Positions 22,961 to 33,942 of a DNA stretch of 64,000 nucleotides are shown piece by piece; position 1 is the stretch's first letter; each line of letters opens with the position of its first letter. The stretch covers positions 11,921,684-11,985,683 of the forward strand of contig JAMKCF010000019.1 of the NCBI GenBank assembly GCA_023634235.1, in the 5' to 3' direction. The position numbers were made by a program, and so were the translations under genes. The DNA is from Pisaster brevispinus (Eukaryota > Echinodermata > Asteroidea > Forcipulatida > Asteriidae). The notes below the pieces were generated by a model. It had not been told where the DNA came from, did not search any database, and was given only the letters and a program-made list of their open reading frames with translations.

Positions 22961-23283
22961 GTGTATACTTCGATCAACAATAAATAAAGAAAACTCAAAC
23001 AGCATATCAGGAATTGTTTGATTGTTGCAATCAAAATAAGCAACAGATTTTATTTATTTTTATTATTTAATTATTATCATTATTATTATTATTATTATTA
23101 TTATTTTTTTTTTTTGGGGGGGGGATAAAATCCCCAAACAGTTCTCTTGAGCATTGATGCTGGTATGAGCTTGATTATCACCGAGTCCCAACAATGTAAC
23201 TAGTCTAGCAAGTGACATGCCAAATAAACAATGTAAACATCCAAAAGCTTATACTTTTGTCATTTCTTTGTTTACGAATTTAC

Positions 23284-23372
23284 TTTGTACTGGAAATTGC
23301 AGCTCCTTTACCAGAGGCCAGTCAAAACATCAACTTGTTGACGGGTAGATCTCTTTCGAGATGGTAAGCCTC
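23284..23372 (-). pseudogene. exon module copy II-5
   Basis: An 89-nt block mirroring 2622. Donor 'gtaaattcg' and acceptor 'ctgttgcag' are present on -, but the frame is broken. Confidence 0.6.
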
Positions 23373-23703
23373 CTGCAACAGAGTCAATTAGATAAATTGC
23401 TAGCACCTCAGGAATTTGTGTATATTTCAATAACAAATCAAAGGAAATTGTGCATATCAGGATTCGTTTGATTGTTGCAATCAAAATAAGAAACAGATTT
23501 ATTCATTTATTTATTTTATTTATTATTAAAAAAAAATTCGGGGGGGGGGATCAAATGCCTTAAACAGTTCTCTTGACAATTGATGCTGGTATTAGCTTGA
23601 TTATCACAGAGTCCAAACAATGTAACTAGTCTAGCAAGTGACATGCCAAATTAAAAAAATTTGCAAAGCTTAACATTTTGTCTTTTCTTTATTTAGGAAT
23701 TAA

Positions 23704-23900
23704 CCTTGTACTGGAAATTGCAGCTCCTTTAGTAGAGGCCATTTCGTAAAAGTTTTTGTTCGTGGGTTCCAGTCAGGAGCCGTATAACTGTTCTGCCCTG
23801 TAGCCAAGGATCACACCCAAGTTTACAATGCAAACTGGGAACCGGTAGCCATGCCAGCAGCTTTTTCATTTCAATCAGCAAGTTATAAACCACAAGGATT
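23704..23900 (-). repeat. truncated module joined to SINE body
   Basis: Mirror of 232-414: SINE body fused to the 3' half of a module. Finding the same fusion in both clusters shows that the inverted duplication post-dates the fusion. Confidence 0.65.
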
Positions 23901-24193
23901 TTGTGTACACTTCAATCATAAAAAAAATAAATAAAGCTTAAAACAGCAAGATTTTATTTTGAAAAACTTGTGCGTATCAGGATTCGTTTGATTGTTGCAA
24001 TCAAAATAAGCAACAGATTTCAATTTTTATTTATTTATTTTTATTATTATTATTATTATTATTTTTTTTTTTTGGGGGGGGGGTCAAATGCATCAAACAG
24101 TTCTTGACGATTGGTACTGGTATGAGCTTGATTATCAAAAATTTTAACAACCAAAAGCTTATACTTTTGTTATTTCTTTATTTAGAAAACTAC

Positions 24194-24255
24194 CTTGGGC
24201 CAGTCTGGACATCACCTTGTTGACAGGTAGATCTTTTTAGAGATGGCAAACCTTG
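24194..24255 (-). pseudogene. exon module copy II-6, internally deleted
   Basis: A 62-nt block on - reading QGLPSLKRSTCQQGDVQTGP in one frame, then a donor-like GT. It is open but shorter than other copies, and its phase does not match the preceding exon at 24,758. Confidence 0.5.
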
Positions 24256-24757
24256 CTGCAAGACAAATAAAATGAAAAATTTGTTTCTAAAACATTTTCC
24301 ATCATTAAAATAGTTAGTTTCAAATAAACTTGGTTTACCATAGATAATATCAATAAAAATAAATGCATCAAACCAACACTGAAAATAGTTGGAGTGTGAT
24401 GTAAAATGCCTGAAGCAGTCTCTTGATAATTTGTACTGGTATAAACTTTATTACTAGAAACATTGCAGAAAAAACTGGCACGGAACCCTCAAATTAACAA
24501 AATTCACAATATTTGTGTTTAACATAAACCGTTCCAAAGGAATTTCCCAAACTCTTCAACGCTCGAAGAAGAAAAATTACAACTCAGTCTGTCAACTCTA
24601 AAATGATTGCCAAACAGCATAGAAACACATATTTGCATGCAGTGCATCTAGAACATTTCTGATATTAACAGACACATATTCTGCACAATTTGTAGAGAGC
24701 TCCATTTAGGATTAAAGTGTGTAAATATTAAAACCTTTTGTTTTGGTGGACATTTAC

Positions 24758-24839
24758 CTTTTAGTGGAAGAGTGCAGCTCCTTCATCTCCTGGACAATTT
24801 CTTGCGGAATGACCTGTACTTCTTTTAACTCTGGCAGAC
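24758..24839 (-). CDS. exon 3 of unrecognised gene; ancestral-looking module
   Basis: This 82-nt exon lies between 'catctacag' and 'gtaaatg' on -. It enters in phase 1 and reads LPELKEVQVIPQEIVQEM, KELHSSTK without stops. It shares the G-L-P start and the E/K-E-L-H-S end with the repeated module (GLPSPKRSTRQQVDVQDW ... EELHSP) but differs in the middle and lacks their frameshifts. It leaves in phase 2. I do not recognise the family. It may be the least altered member, from which the arrays grew. Confidence 0.5.
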
Positions 24840-24988
24840 CTGTAGATGCCAAACACACATAAAAATTACGTTACGTGTAAATCATTTCATCCACTCAAGC
24901 TTCATACTCAGTTATTTGAATGATCTGTAAAGTGACAGTATGGAACACTGCTGGTTAAAGGAAGCTTACACCACTTGTTTGCACTCAC

Positions 24989-25007
24989 TTTCATCTTCTT
25001 TTGTTTT
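24989..25007 (-). CDS. 19-nt micro-exon of unrecognised gene
   Basis: On - a perfect donor GTGAGT follows 19 nt (aaa aca aaa gaa gat gaa a), preceded by 'gttgtgcttgcag'. Its length changes phase 0 to phase 1, exactly what is needed to join the exon at 25,667 to the exon at 24,758. Coding: K-T-K-E-D-E plus the first base of Ser. Confidence 0.45.
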
Positions 25008-25666
25008 CTGCAAGCACAACCCACACTCAAGCAAATATTCATTACATTTGCTGGCATGTTTCAGTGAAATAAGTAGTTTTGGAGGATCTTGTGCATAACA
25101 GGCTTATAAATTTAATAAATCCGTAATAGAACTGGCCACTCATCTGGGTTTTGATTTGTGCTTCCAGTAAATTCCCAAAATGTTATGGTTTATTTGTACA
25201 GTGCTATAAAAAACAGCTTTTTTAATGAGGACAATAGGAGAAATGGAACAAAATATAAATTTACAAATTACCCTTTTGATTATTTTTCCTTGGAAATCTG
25301 TATTTAGTATTTCACCACGTTCCACAAAACGAAAAAACAAACAAAAACAAAACAATTACTGGGCATTTTTGCTACCCCCCCCCTCACTTTGGTCAAAAAT
25401 CCTATTTTTCTGATCATTTCTGTGGGGTTTTGTCAAAATACTACAAAATTTTGAAAACTTGTTTATTTTGACATAGTCCCTAACAAGAAAAATAATTTTG
25501 TTGCTGAGGTAACAGAGGTGCAGACATCAGAATACAATTTTCTGAATTTCGTTTTTTAAAACTCTGAATTCCTTTTTATACCGTTGTTATCGTTTAGCCA
25601 TTTCAGTAATAACAACGGTGTTAATTCAAGGTGAAAAAACACAATAAATCGGACATAACTACCCAC

Positions 25667-25738
25667 TTGCTTTCCGTTTGGTCGCCGTTTCGTTTTTGAC
25701 ACATTGGCACCGAGTGTTTCACTTGCCTGCATGTACAT
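25667..25738 (-). CDS. candidate first coding exon of unrecognised gene
   Basis: ATG in an 'aaacatg' context, then 24 codons (MYMQASETLGANVSKTKRRP, NGKQ) to a donor 'caa|gtgggt', phase 0. It joins in phase with the 19-nt micro-exon and the exon at 24,758, giving about 57 residues rich in K/R then E. The piggyBac-type insertion at 25,745 lies 6 bp upstream of the ATG, so the true 5' end or promoter may be on the far side of it. The start could instead be internal to a longer exon with acceptor 'acatgcag'. Function unknown. Confidence 0.4.
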
Positions 25739-25740
25739 GT

Positions 25741-26906
25741 TTAACCCTTTCAGTCCCGCACCCTGGATATCCCGGTTTACGTAGTCACGCACTCAGATCC
25801 CGCTCCCGGGATATCCCGGGTTGCGCAGCCGCAGCACAATAAATGCTGTCACGCTCGCACCAAATGCACTATGAAAACAAAAATACAGTACCAACTACAC
25901 GATGTTGGTATAATTTAGAGAGGTATAGAGAGGTATAGCAGACTGGCATCCGGGACTTTTTACACTTTCCGTTCCATGGTTGAGTCTGCCCGAAATCCAA
26001 ATCTAAAAAAAATAGACAGAAAGATTTTCTTCAAAATGTAGCTCGTTTTCCCTGTTTTTTCCTTTTTTGACTACTCGTCTGGTACTATTAATTTAGGTGT
26101 GTATATTTAGTAACCAATTCAGACAAAATGTGTTGTTTTGATTGTTTTTTGGAAGTATTTTGTATCGTTTGCGGAACTGTACACACATAATGAGCTTGCA
26201 TTTCCACACATGAAAGATGCACGACATAGCCGTGTGGCCCTCCGTTTTTTTGCTTTTTTCGTTTCCACATTTTCACAGATTCTTTGGCCTTAAAAATGTC
26301 CACAGTATTGCAGTTGTCTTTAGAAATGTCCATACCACTAATGGATGGATTTTCTGGCAGTTGATCAGAACTAAAACCATTTAATAACTTCGTCAAAGTT
26401 TGAGTAGTCCATCTGAACGAAAGTAAACAAAGTTTCAAGATGGCAGCCGCCATGAGCATATGCGTACGTGGCCAGAGATCATGAGCAACAACGCAAAGGA
26501 AAACTGTTCTAGCTACAGAATTTATCAACACACCAAGCTACAATGATGTCATAAAACTTGTATTGCATATGTAAACTATATATTTTTTTATTATATCAAA
26601 ACTAATACTGAAAAACAGAAGCCAAAATGACAAAAATTCAAAAGCATTTATATTTTGTTTACAACTTCCGCTTTCACAGGAAGTTAAAGGTCAGTGAGGT
26701 CACAGAGGTCAACGAAACCCATCCAGAAATAAAGACAATTACCCGATAAACATTATCTAAAAATATTGTAACAAAATACTTTATGGTAATTTTTTAATGA
26801 CTTTTTTTAATGAAAACACTAAATAAATTTGTGTGTTTGAAAAGTATGTGGGATATGGGGGTTAGCTGTGTACAAAGTATAGGGCCTGTGGGACTGAAAG
26901 GGTCAA
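25741..26906. mobile_element. piggyBac-type element, probably non-autonomous
   Basis: The inverted ends ccctttcagtccc (25,745-25,757 and the complement at 26,890-26,902) are flanked by TTAA (25,741-25,744) and TCAA (26,903-26,906), a TTAA duplication with one change. CCC ends at TTAA are the piggyBac signature. Length is 1158 bp, too short for a transposase of about 600 residues. A palindrome 'ccgggatatcccggg' lies inside the left end (25,805-25,819) with a related block at 25,765. The acttccg hairpin near 26,665-26,690 is shared with the 0.9-2 kb region. Confidence 0.8.
26088..26531 (-). pseudogene. 147-codon open frame inside piggyBac-type element
   Basis: The open - frame includes FSSDQLPENPSISGMDIS and GGPHGYVVHLSCVEMQAHYV. 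Composition is protein-like and unlike the surrounding low-complexity DNA, so it may be a relic of an element-encoded protein. I recognise no transposase motif, and the catalytic Asp residues of piggyBac cannot be identified. It could be chance. Confidence 0.3.
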
Positions 26907-28650
26907 TGCAAACAATTTTCGAAGCTTTAAAAAAAAAAAAAAACCAAAAAAAAAACACGGAAGTGAAGTTCGCAAACTTGCGTTTTTGATCGATCTTATC
27001 CCCTAATTTCTGCCCTTTTTAACACTTTTTCCATTAACAGCCATTTTCATGGATTTGTGATTTAAGGATCAGCTGTTTAGAACTTCTTTCGCAATGAAGT
27101 CTTCGTGATTTAACGATTGGTCGACGACGTACATTGGAGAAAAAAAATGTGCGGCGAGAGCGATGTGTTTATGAGTACAAGGTTATAATTTTTCATGAAT
27201 TATATAACTAGAACGAGGTTGAGATTACACCCCATCCCACGTCTTCCCAACCCTGGAAATTTGAGTTGTGTTTCCCCACTCACCTACGTATTGGTGTATG
27301 GAACATGGAGAGAGCCAGACTAATAATGTGCATGCGTGTATTAACGTTTGTTAACATGAAATGAATTATCGCATCCACATTAAAATCTAGCAAATATCAA
27401 GACTAGATGGACTTAATTGCCAGAATTTGAAGGATTTCGAGTTTGTAGAATATCTTATTCGTTTCTTCTTGATTTTATTTATGTCATTATTTGATTCCTG
27501 TACTACGATATCTGTTGAATTCTGATTATGCCATGAAATTCCGTGCAATTGGATCGATTCCGTGTTCTACACCAATTTCTGCGATTCCGTCCATGTTCAC
27601 CACGATGTGGAAAATTCTGAAGTTTGGAGGTGGTATAATTGCTGGTTTATCCCATTTTGGGGAATAAATATTTTTTTATTGTTTCCACTTAGAAACCAAC
27701 TGTCAATGATGAGGCTTGATTAATGATTCTAAAGAAGGTCTTGGCCCGAAAAATTGGAAATTTGCATGTTAAAATATACCAATGATAACATTTTTAAAAA
27801 CGTGACATAGTTTGAACCCAAAAATACGGGCTGAAAACACAAAATCAAAGATGACTACCGAAAAGGGCAGCCATTTTGAATTCCCCAAATGTATATGACA
27901 TCATAACATGACACATCACTTCCACCATCATGGAGAAAAAATCTTTTTAGAAAATATGAACAATGTGTTGTTGAACAAAACAAAAAGAAAAGAAAAAAGA
28001 AGAAGTTAGAATCAAAGGTCAAACAAACAGTTGCCATGATAACAGCTCATCCCAATAACAATTTTTTCTAAAAACAATATGACCCTAGATAAATATTGGG
28101 AAAAGTGAGAAAAATGTTGTGGTAATTGGATGTACCGTGAAAAACTTACTGGCAAAAATATAGTCGGGCACATTGTGCCCCCCACCCCTCTGGGTTTAGT
28201 ATCATCTAAATAACTGTTCACATAATTTTAAAGATTTTTTTATTATAATATTGACAAATAAAAACAAATTAATCCATGCGAATCTTTAAATTTGATTACA
28301 GCAAAACTGAAGGGATTTATTTTTCTGATAATTATAGGTCATTATAACAATTGTACTCAATGTGAATATTGGATGTTAAAAAAAAATTGTGCAGTAATAA
28401 TAATGCATGCTTAATGAACTTGGTACTTTTCCCTCAAACAAGCCTTTATTGATGTGGTTTATTTCACTTAATTATTTTAGCTGTTTACAGACAAGGGAGT
28501 TCTTTATGACAGGCTGTACGGTGATAATTTGGTCTCATAAATTTACTTGTTGACATGTAAATGTTTTGGAGACTGGAACTGCAGGCAAACACAATTAACA
28601 CACCTTTCTTTGAAAAAATACATGTTACATTTTTTATTTCATTCTAGCCC
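26907..28650. other. no recognisable gene
   Basis: Long stretch without exon-like or repeat structure that I can name. A GC-richer patch at 27,100-27,300 could be a promoter for the - strand gene at 25.7 kb, but no motif supports this. Confidence 0.4.
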
Positions 28651-28652
28651 TA

Positions 28653-29057
28653 CTATAATACAGGGCTCAAATTTGGGGTGAAGTTCTACAAGACCTCAGG
28701 GCCTGCAGCTCAGAATTTTTACCGGACCAGAATTTATTTTACAAGACCAGAATCTAAATAACTGAGAAAGCCCTTTTGGCAAAATTTTTAAACATGTAAA
28801 CTGTTCATATTTGAACAAGCACTAAGAGAAAATTTGTCTCATTTGTCTGATAGGTTAGTATATTTTGATACCCAATCAGAATTGAAAGATAATTATAAAA
28901 CTCTGTCCACATTTGAACATCATTATACATTGAGGTTTTATTTTTCAATTGAAATACACAAGACCGCCGGACTTGTTCAGCCATGAATTTACTGGCCCGG
29001 GGCTAAAATTACTGGCCTCGGGCCTGCGGTCCAGTGTAAAATTTGAGCCCTATAATA
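28653..29057. mobile_element. hAT-type MITE
   Basis: The inverted ends 'cagggctcaaattt' (28,661) and 'aaatttgagcc' (to 29,049) sit inside an 8-bp duplication CTATAATA (28,653-28,660 and 29,050-29,057). An 8-bp duplication and CAGGG ends are typical of hAT. The right end lacks three terminal bases. Length is 389 bp, no coding. Confidence 0.75.
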
Positions 29058-30695
29058 GTTATCTTATACAAATAAAGAAAAAAGGTGGGTTGAACTAAAA
29101 AAACCAACAACACACCCCTGGAAGTTCTGCAACACCTTGATGCTGATGAGATCGCTAGAACTTTGAATAACAATGTACACTTTGTTTTATGATAATTTGT
29201 AATTTTTCTTTTTTCTAGGTATTGTATAATTTTAAGAACCACTTTGTCAAAACAACAATAAATTAGTGTAAGTCAAAATACAATAATGTATTTATTAAAA
29301 AAATACATTATCAAAGAACAAAACATTTTAATTTTATTTATCTGTGGTACGGATAATTTGATAGATACTAATTGTATATCAAATATTTAGGCCTAATTGT
29401 TGTACTTTTTGCAGTAAAGGCTGCCTGTAACTTTGCCAACCACTGAAACATATTTTTGCATTGTCAGACCTAAGTTGAAAATTGTACCTAGCCATGTGTA
29501 TTTCCCCCAGTGAGTACATAGATATTTAAATAGTGTGTGCTTATTCATCAGCTTGTGAGGTCATGTGAATATGCAAGTAGTTTTGTTGAATACATTGACC
29601 TAGAGTGGTAAGAATAATCAAGAATGTCTGGAATTAGGTGTGGCCTTTTGTGCGAGTGTGTAGTAGTGAGAAAGGTGAGTGTGTAGGCAAAGGAGAGTGG
29701 AAGTGGTTTGACCAACACCCTTGTCATTCACTGCATGTCTGATCTATGATAACTACAGTGGTCTCACTTGCTCTGCAGATCAAATGTTTAACTGTGGGGC
29801 AATTGGCTCTAATGATGAAATATCCCTTTGGGGTTTGTTCCCACTAAACTAAGCAGTGGAAGACTGAGACAAACTTGGAAGTATTGAGCCTATGAGTTGT
29901 GACTTCTACTGGCCAATGATGGACAGCAAGGTGACTCTCTAAACTGCAAACTAGTAAGTTAATTTGTTTTATTGGAAACCCCAAATAAATTCTTCATGGG
30001 AACCATCTTGATAAATTTAGTTTCATCATTTAACAAGATGTTTTCAGACAGTGAATTTGTTCCTTCAAGTCTACAAAAAGTTCAACATCTATTGAAAAAT
30101 CTAGAAAAAAATAGTGTGGGTCAGATCACAAATTTTGTTGAGGGGTAAAATAGACACAGATATTTTGTAAAATAAATAAAAATAATAAATAAATAAACTT
30201 TAACTCGTTGCATCAATGCAAAAGCGTCCTATCTCTTCTGTAAATTAGCACTTAGGTTGTGCTAGCGTTTGAAATTGTCAAAACATTGTATCTCGCGAAT
30301 GGCATCCCCCTACAAAAATGTACAGACCCAGTTTTCTCGGAATGACATCATCAGATATTTGGATGTTGACAAATTTTGCACTGTGAGGGTATTGAATGCA
30401 ATGGCAATTGTCACCATATTAAAATGAGCATTGAAACTTGTAATTTTCTGTCTATTGGAAAATTAATACATCACAAAATTGACTTTGACATTTCCTTTCC
30501 TCTTTATTCTTTATCAGACTGACAATGTTTCTCACAATATTAGCCTTGGATTGGACATCTGTTGACGATGGAGGTAAACATTGGGCTGATGGTAATTGAT
30601 AAACATGGTTTTGCAGGTTTCAGCAGACTAACTACATTAATGCAGACAATGGAATATTGTGCACATATTGTATTGTACTGGCATCGGCAATTGGC
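29058..30695. other. no recognisable gene
   Basis: AT-rich non-coding sequence. Short open frames here have no protein character. Confidence 0.4.
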
Positions 30696-30699
30696 TGGG

Positions 30700-30872
30700 G
30701 GGGCGTGCAGAGGGGAGGCGTGCAGGGGGAGGCGTGCAGGGGGAGGCGTGCAGGGGGAGGCGTGCAGGGGGAGGCGTGCAGGGGGAGGCGTGCAGGGGGA
30801 GGCGTGCAGGGGGAGGCGTGCAGGGGGAGGCGTGCAGGGGGAGGCGTGCAGGGAGGTGTGCAGGGGGTGTGT
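30700..30872 (+). repeat. 14-bp GC-rich minisatellite
   Basis: About a dozen near-perfect copies of 'cgtgcagggggagg', followed by degenerate units. Because 14 is not a multiple of 3, all three frames stay open and give the same 14-residue repeat. Apparent proteins here are artefacts of the repeat. Confidence 0.95.
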
Positions 30873-30899
30873 GCAGGACCCCCCCCCCCCTCGGAACTG

Positions 30900-33141
30900 T
30901 TGCCCTAAAAATGATGTTTAAAAAAAGAACAAAAGAAAGGTTCTACATAAAAAGCCCCCCCCCGGCCAAATTAGGTCTTTGCCCCCACTTGTATGTGGGG
31001 TTGTGTGCCTCGGTCGTAAAATGAAAAGCAGTTCCTCTTAAAGCACTTTGAACTTTTTTAGTTAATGAGTTTCACCATAAACTGTTAACAGTTTTTACCG
31101 GTGCTTGAAAAAAAGAAAGAAAGAAGAAACAAATAATACCAAGGCATTTTGTGTACTAGTAGTACTGTACACATGTATAAACATGTTCTTATCATTTCTC
31201 AGAACATTCAGACAACTTTTTAAAGGTAAATGTCTTACTTAGCCTTTTCCAATAATGCTCTCTGAACAGCGAAAAAGCAAGTCAACACATCATGCATGTC
31301 ATGACCATGTGCAGTTTTTAACTTTAGGCATAGTGCAGAAAACACCAGAAATTTCTTCAAATTATGCGATTGAAAATTCCTTTTTAATACTTAAATTCTA
31401 AACACAAGAAAATTCGCAACTCACCATCGTATTATTGTTGAAGTTTACCCTCGGAACTCCGGTGAAAATCCGAACTTTTTGGAGCAAAAGACACTGATAT
31501 TAAATTCGAATTCATCCACTTTTTCTTCAAGTTCAAAGTGACGCATTAACTTACACGGGGTTGAATGCCGCCCGGTCAGCAGACGACCGAACGGCCGAAC
31601 TTAATTACGGCCCCTTGTCTCAATTTCATGTAACCCGTTTTTATTTCCATAACAAAGCCTGACCCTTCTCATTGGCTAAATTTTAATACCATATTTGGAA
31701 ATAAAACGGGCTGGTCTCTCAAGGGATGAGACTATTTGTTTTGGAGGGGGGATACTCCGAGATGTTTAAGCGCATTGAGTGCACTTGTTCAATTATTAAA
31801 CCAATGTTTAGCCAGCAGGATTTGATTGGTAATTTTTTTTCAGGAGAAAACAATAACGCCCCTTGAAGAGAATAAAATACACCATGAAAGAGCGATCACA
31901 GTTTTCGTCTACAGGTAAGGAGAATTTGGAAGTTGATCAATACTATCCATACGATAATTAGCGAATCTTACTTGCGACTGAGAAGTAGTGACCACTGTTT
32001 TTTGTAAAGGGGTAATGAGAAATTGAAAGTTGATCAATGAAATTGCAAAATGAAAGGTTTTTATTTTAAAAAAAAGAGGTTTACTTTTTTTAAAATGCAA
32101 GTATGGAATTTGTTTTGTGAAGTTGAGGTTTTTCTAATAACTTGATCATTTGTAGTTATTACTACTCATATTTAAAAAAAATCTGTAACTTAAAGCTGTC
32201 CTTCAATAAATTATTGAGTATTCAGGCACTAATAATAATGAATATCAAAAGGGGATTAACTTATGATCCGTACTTGCAAATGCAGCCCAGCCCCGCCCAC
32301 CCACATTATTGACGTGGTTATCAACTCTTGAGGGCGGCACGTTACAGTCAACTAAGTAGTCTGTGCCCATTAAAAGGGGACTCTTGCTAAAAACCTTTAA
32401 CATCGGAGAAGTCTAGGGCGATGATCAACCAATGTTATTGTGTTTTTTTTAAACACGTGTTTGACTTCTGCTCAGCAACGCTAACCATCTCAATCGGAAC
32501 AGATCGCCCTCACCTCTGCTCCGTAGAAATGTTTTTACTTCTGTTACAGAGTATAGCAGGTAAACATTGTTTATGCGTTCAACAAGTGGGAACACATTGT
32601 TGGTGTTACGTATTCATTTCAGGGGAATCATAATGCATTCCACCGAGTTCCGCCAGGTGGCGGTAAATTTGAATATGAAATGAGCAAAAGAGGGCAAGGA
32701 TGTTTTACTTAGGGCGTGTGTACTGAACGAGGAGTTCATTTTAGCCTTGCACTTCATGCAACTAGCACGTTTTAAACAAAATTTAAAATGCTATCAAACT
32801 CAAAGGTAATTTAAGTACACTACATAAACTAAAGAGATATTCACAGACAAGGGTTTTTCCAGAGTTGGGCTTATTAGGTTTTATCTCTGTTTTTTTTTTA
32901 TCCCAGACCTAAATTTTCTCGGTATCAGTATAAAAAGATACAGACATTAATGAGGAATTCAAGTTGAGTGAGAATTTGATTTTGAGTGAAAAGGTAGCCG
33001 GCTTCTTGCGCAAGTCGCTCGGCAGGCTTATCCCCAAATTATGTATTTTGTCTTGTTGTTAGAGTAAAGTATTAGAGTAGCTATTGGGACGAAGTAATGT
33101 GTGTATGACTGTGATTGTGATGAGAATGAACTGTTTTTGAA
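30900..33141. other. intergenic region upstream of ALKBH6 relic
   Basis: No exon was recognised. At 31,420-31,640 there is a CpG-containing stretch with a 'gatggtgagtt' donor-like site on -, possibly an unidentified 5' exon. At 32,650-32,663 'ccgccaggtggcgg' is a near-palindrome resembling a CTCF core. A promoter for the + gene at 33,142 would fall in 32.6-33.1 kb. Confidence 0.35.
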
Positions 33142-33166
33142 ATGTCTGATGACCTGGAAGCAGGAG
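33142..33166 (+). pseudogene. ALKBH6: ALKBH6 relic, exon 1
   Basis: ATG then MSDDLEAG and one extra base, donor 'gtatgt'. It joins in phase 1 to acceptor 'gatgcag' at 33,751, giving MSDDLEAGAYYVSNFF. The N-terminus is variable in the family, so this exon rests on phase and position. Confidence 0.6.
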
Positions 33167-33751
33167 GTATGTATTCATTTATGTGTTTTCATACACCGTT
33201 TTGGAATGTGGCTTTATTTGCAATTAAAAAGTAAAATAGCAAAGTAGCATACTTACATTAGCAAAGTAGACTAACAAAATCATGGTAAAGTAACGTACTT
33301 ACTACTTGTCTCTTCAATACTTAGTTGTGATAATCATGACCCTCCACCCTTGCAACTGTCAGGAGGATGGAAGGTTACGATTGTCGCAAGTATAGTCAGT
33401 ACTGCACAAATCACTTCAGACCTCCGCGACCATCAGTTGGATAACGATAATCGCAACTACAACTAGGCTCATGCAAAAGCTCCTACTTAACATTTTATAA
33501 ATTCTAGTGACTTAGTATTTGAAGTTTTTAATATCTTTTGTTTATTCTTTCAAATGCTATTACAAAGTTTGTGGGGTCGGGGGGGGGGGCTGGTATTACG
33601 AGATCATGTTATTTGGAAGGAGTTACTTTTATAAAACATAAAAATAACTCATTTTGGAAAGAATTATAACATTCCCAATAATGATTAGGGGGGCCTAAGT
33701 GTTAAACTGTTAATCTAAACCTTCATTTTCTACTCTAGGCTACTGATGCAG

Positions 33752-33806
33752 CTTACTACGTTTCAAATTTCTTTAGCAGAGACGAGGAAAATGCTTAATA
33801 GACCAG
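33752..33806 (+). pseudogene. ALKBH6: ALKBH6 relic, exon 2 with frameshift
   Basis: Reads YYVSNFFSRDEENA then TAA TAG. One missing base in 'aatgcttaatag' would restore LIDQ and phase 0. Family members have Y-Y-V-P-D-F-I-S-x-E-E-E at this point. Donor 'caggtagg'. Confidence 0.8.
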
Positions 33807-33835
33807 GTAGGAATATTGGGGTTTCCACTATTGAA

Positions 33836-33942
33836 TTAATGGCTTCGACACTGGCTATGGCTTAAACACAGAAAAGTCTTATTCTTCAACACAGTGTCGT
33901 TCAAGCCATCATAGCTGAAGTCGCTTCATTCGAACACAGCTT
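33836..33942. mobile_element. degenerate fold-back MITE (Harbinger-type family)
   Basis: Contains 'attcttcaacac' at the centre and 'gctgaagtcgc' then 'ttcgaacacagc' at the right. These match the 55,618-55,746 element; the left side is decayed. Confidence 0.5.

Larger units (their letters stand above)
18723..24260 (-). repeat. exon-module array, cluster II
   Basis: Tandem array on - of the module and its introns. Complete or near-complete copies lie at 19,032-19,122, 19,755-19,843, 20,679-20,769, 21,256-21,348, 23,284-23,372 and 24,194-24,255, with truncated copies near 21,104 and 23,704. SINEs and a Penelope-like element are inserted between units. The array is the mirror of cluster I across the palindrome and continues, upstream on the same strand, into exons at 24.7-25.7 kb. 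Confidence 0.8.

Noticed and set aside
26088..26531. piggyBac transposase
   Set aside because: Sits in a piggyBac-type element, but no conserved transposase motif is visible, so it is listed only as an unassigned open frame.
30562..31024. Three overlapping + frames of 83-121 codons
   Set aside because: Artefact of the 14-bp minisatellite.
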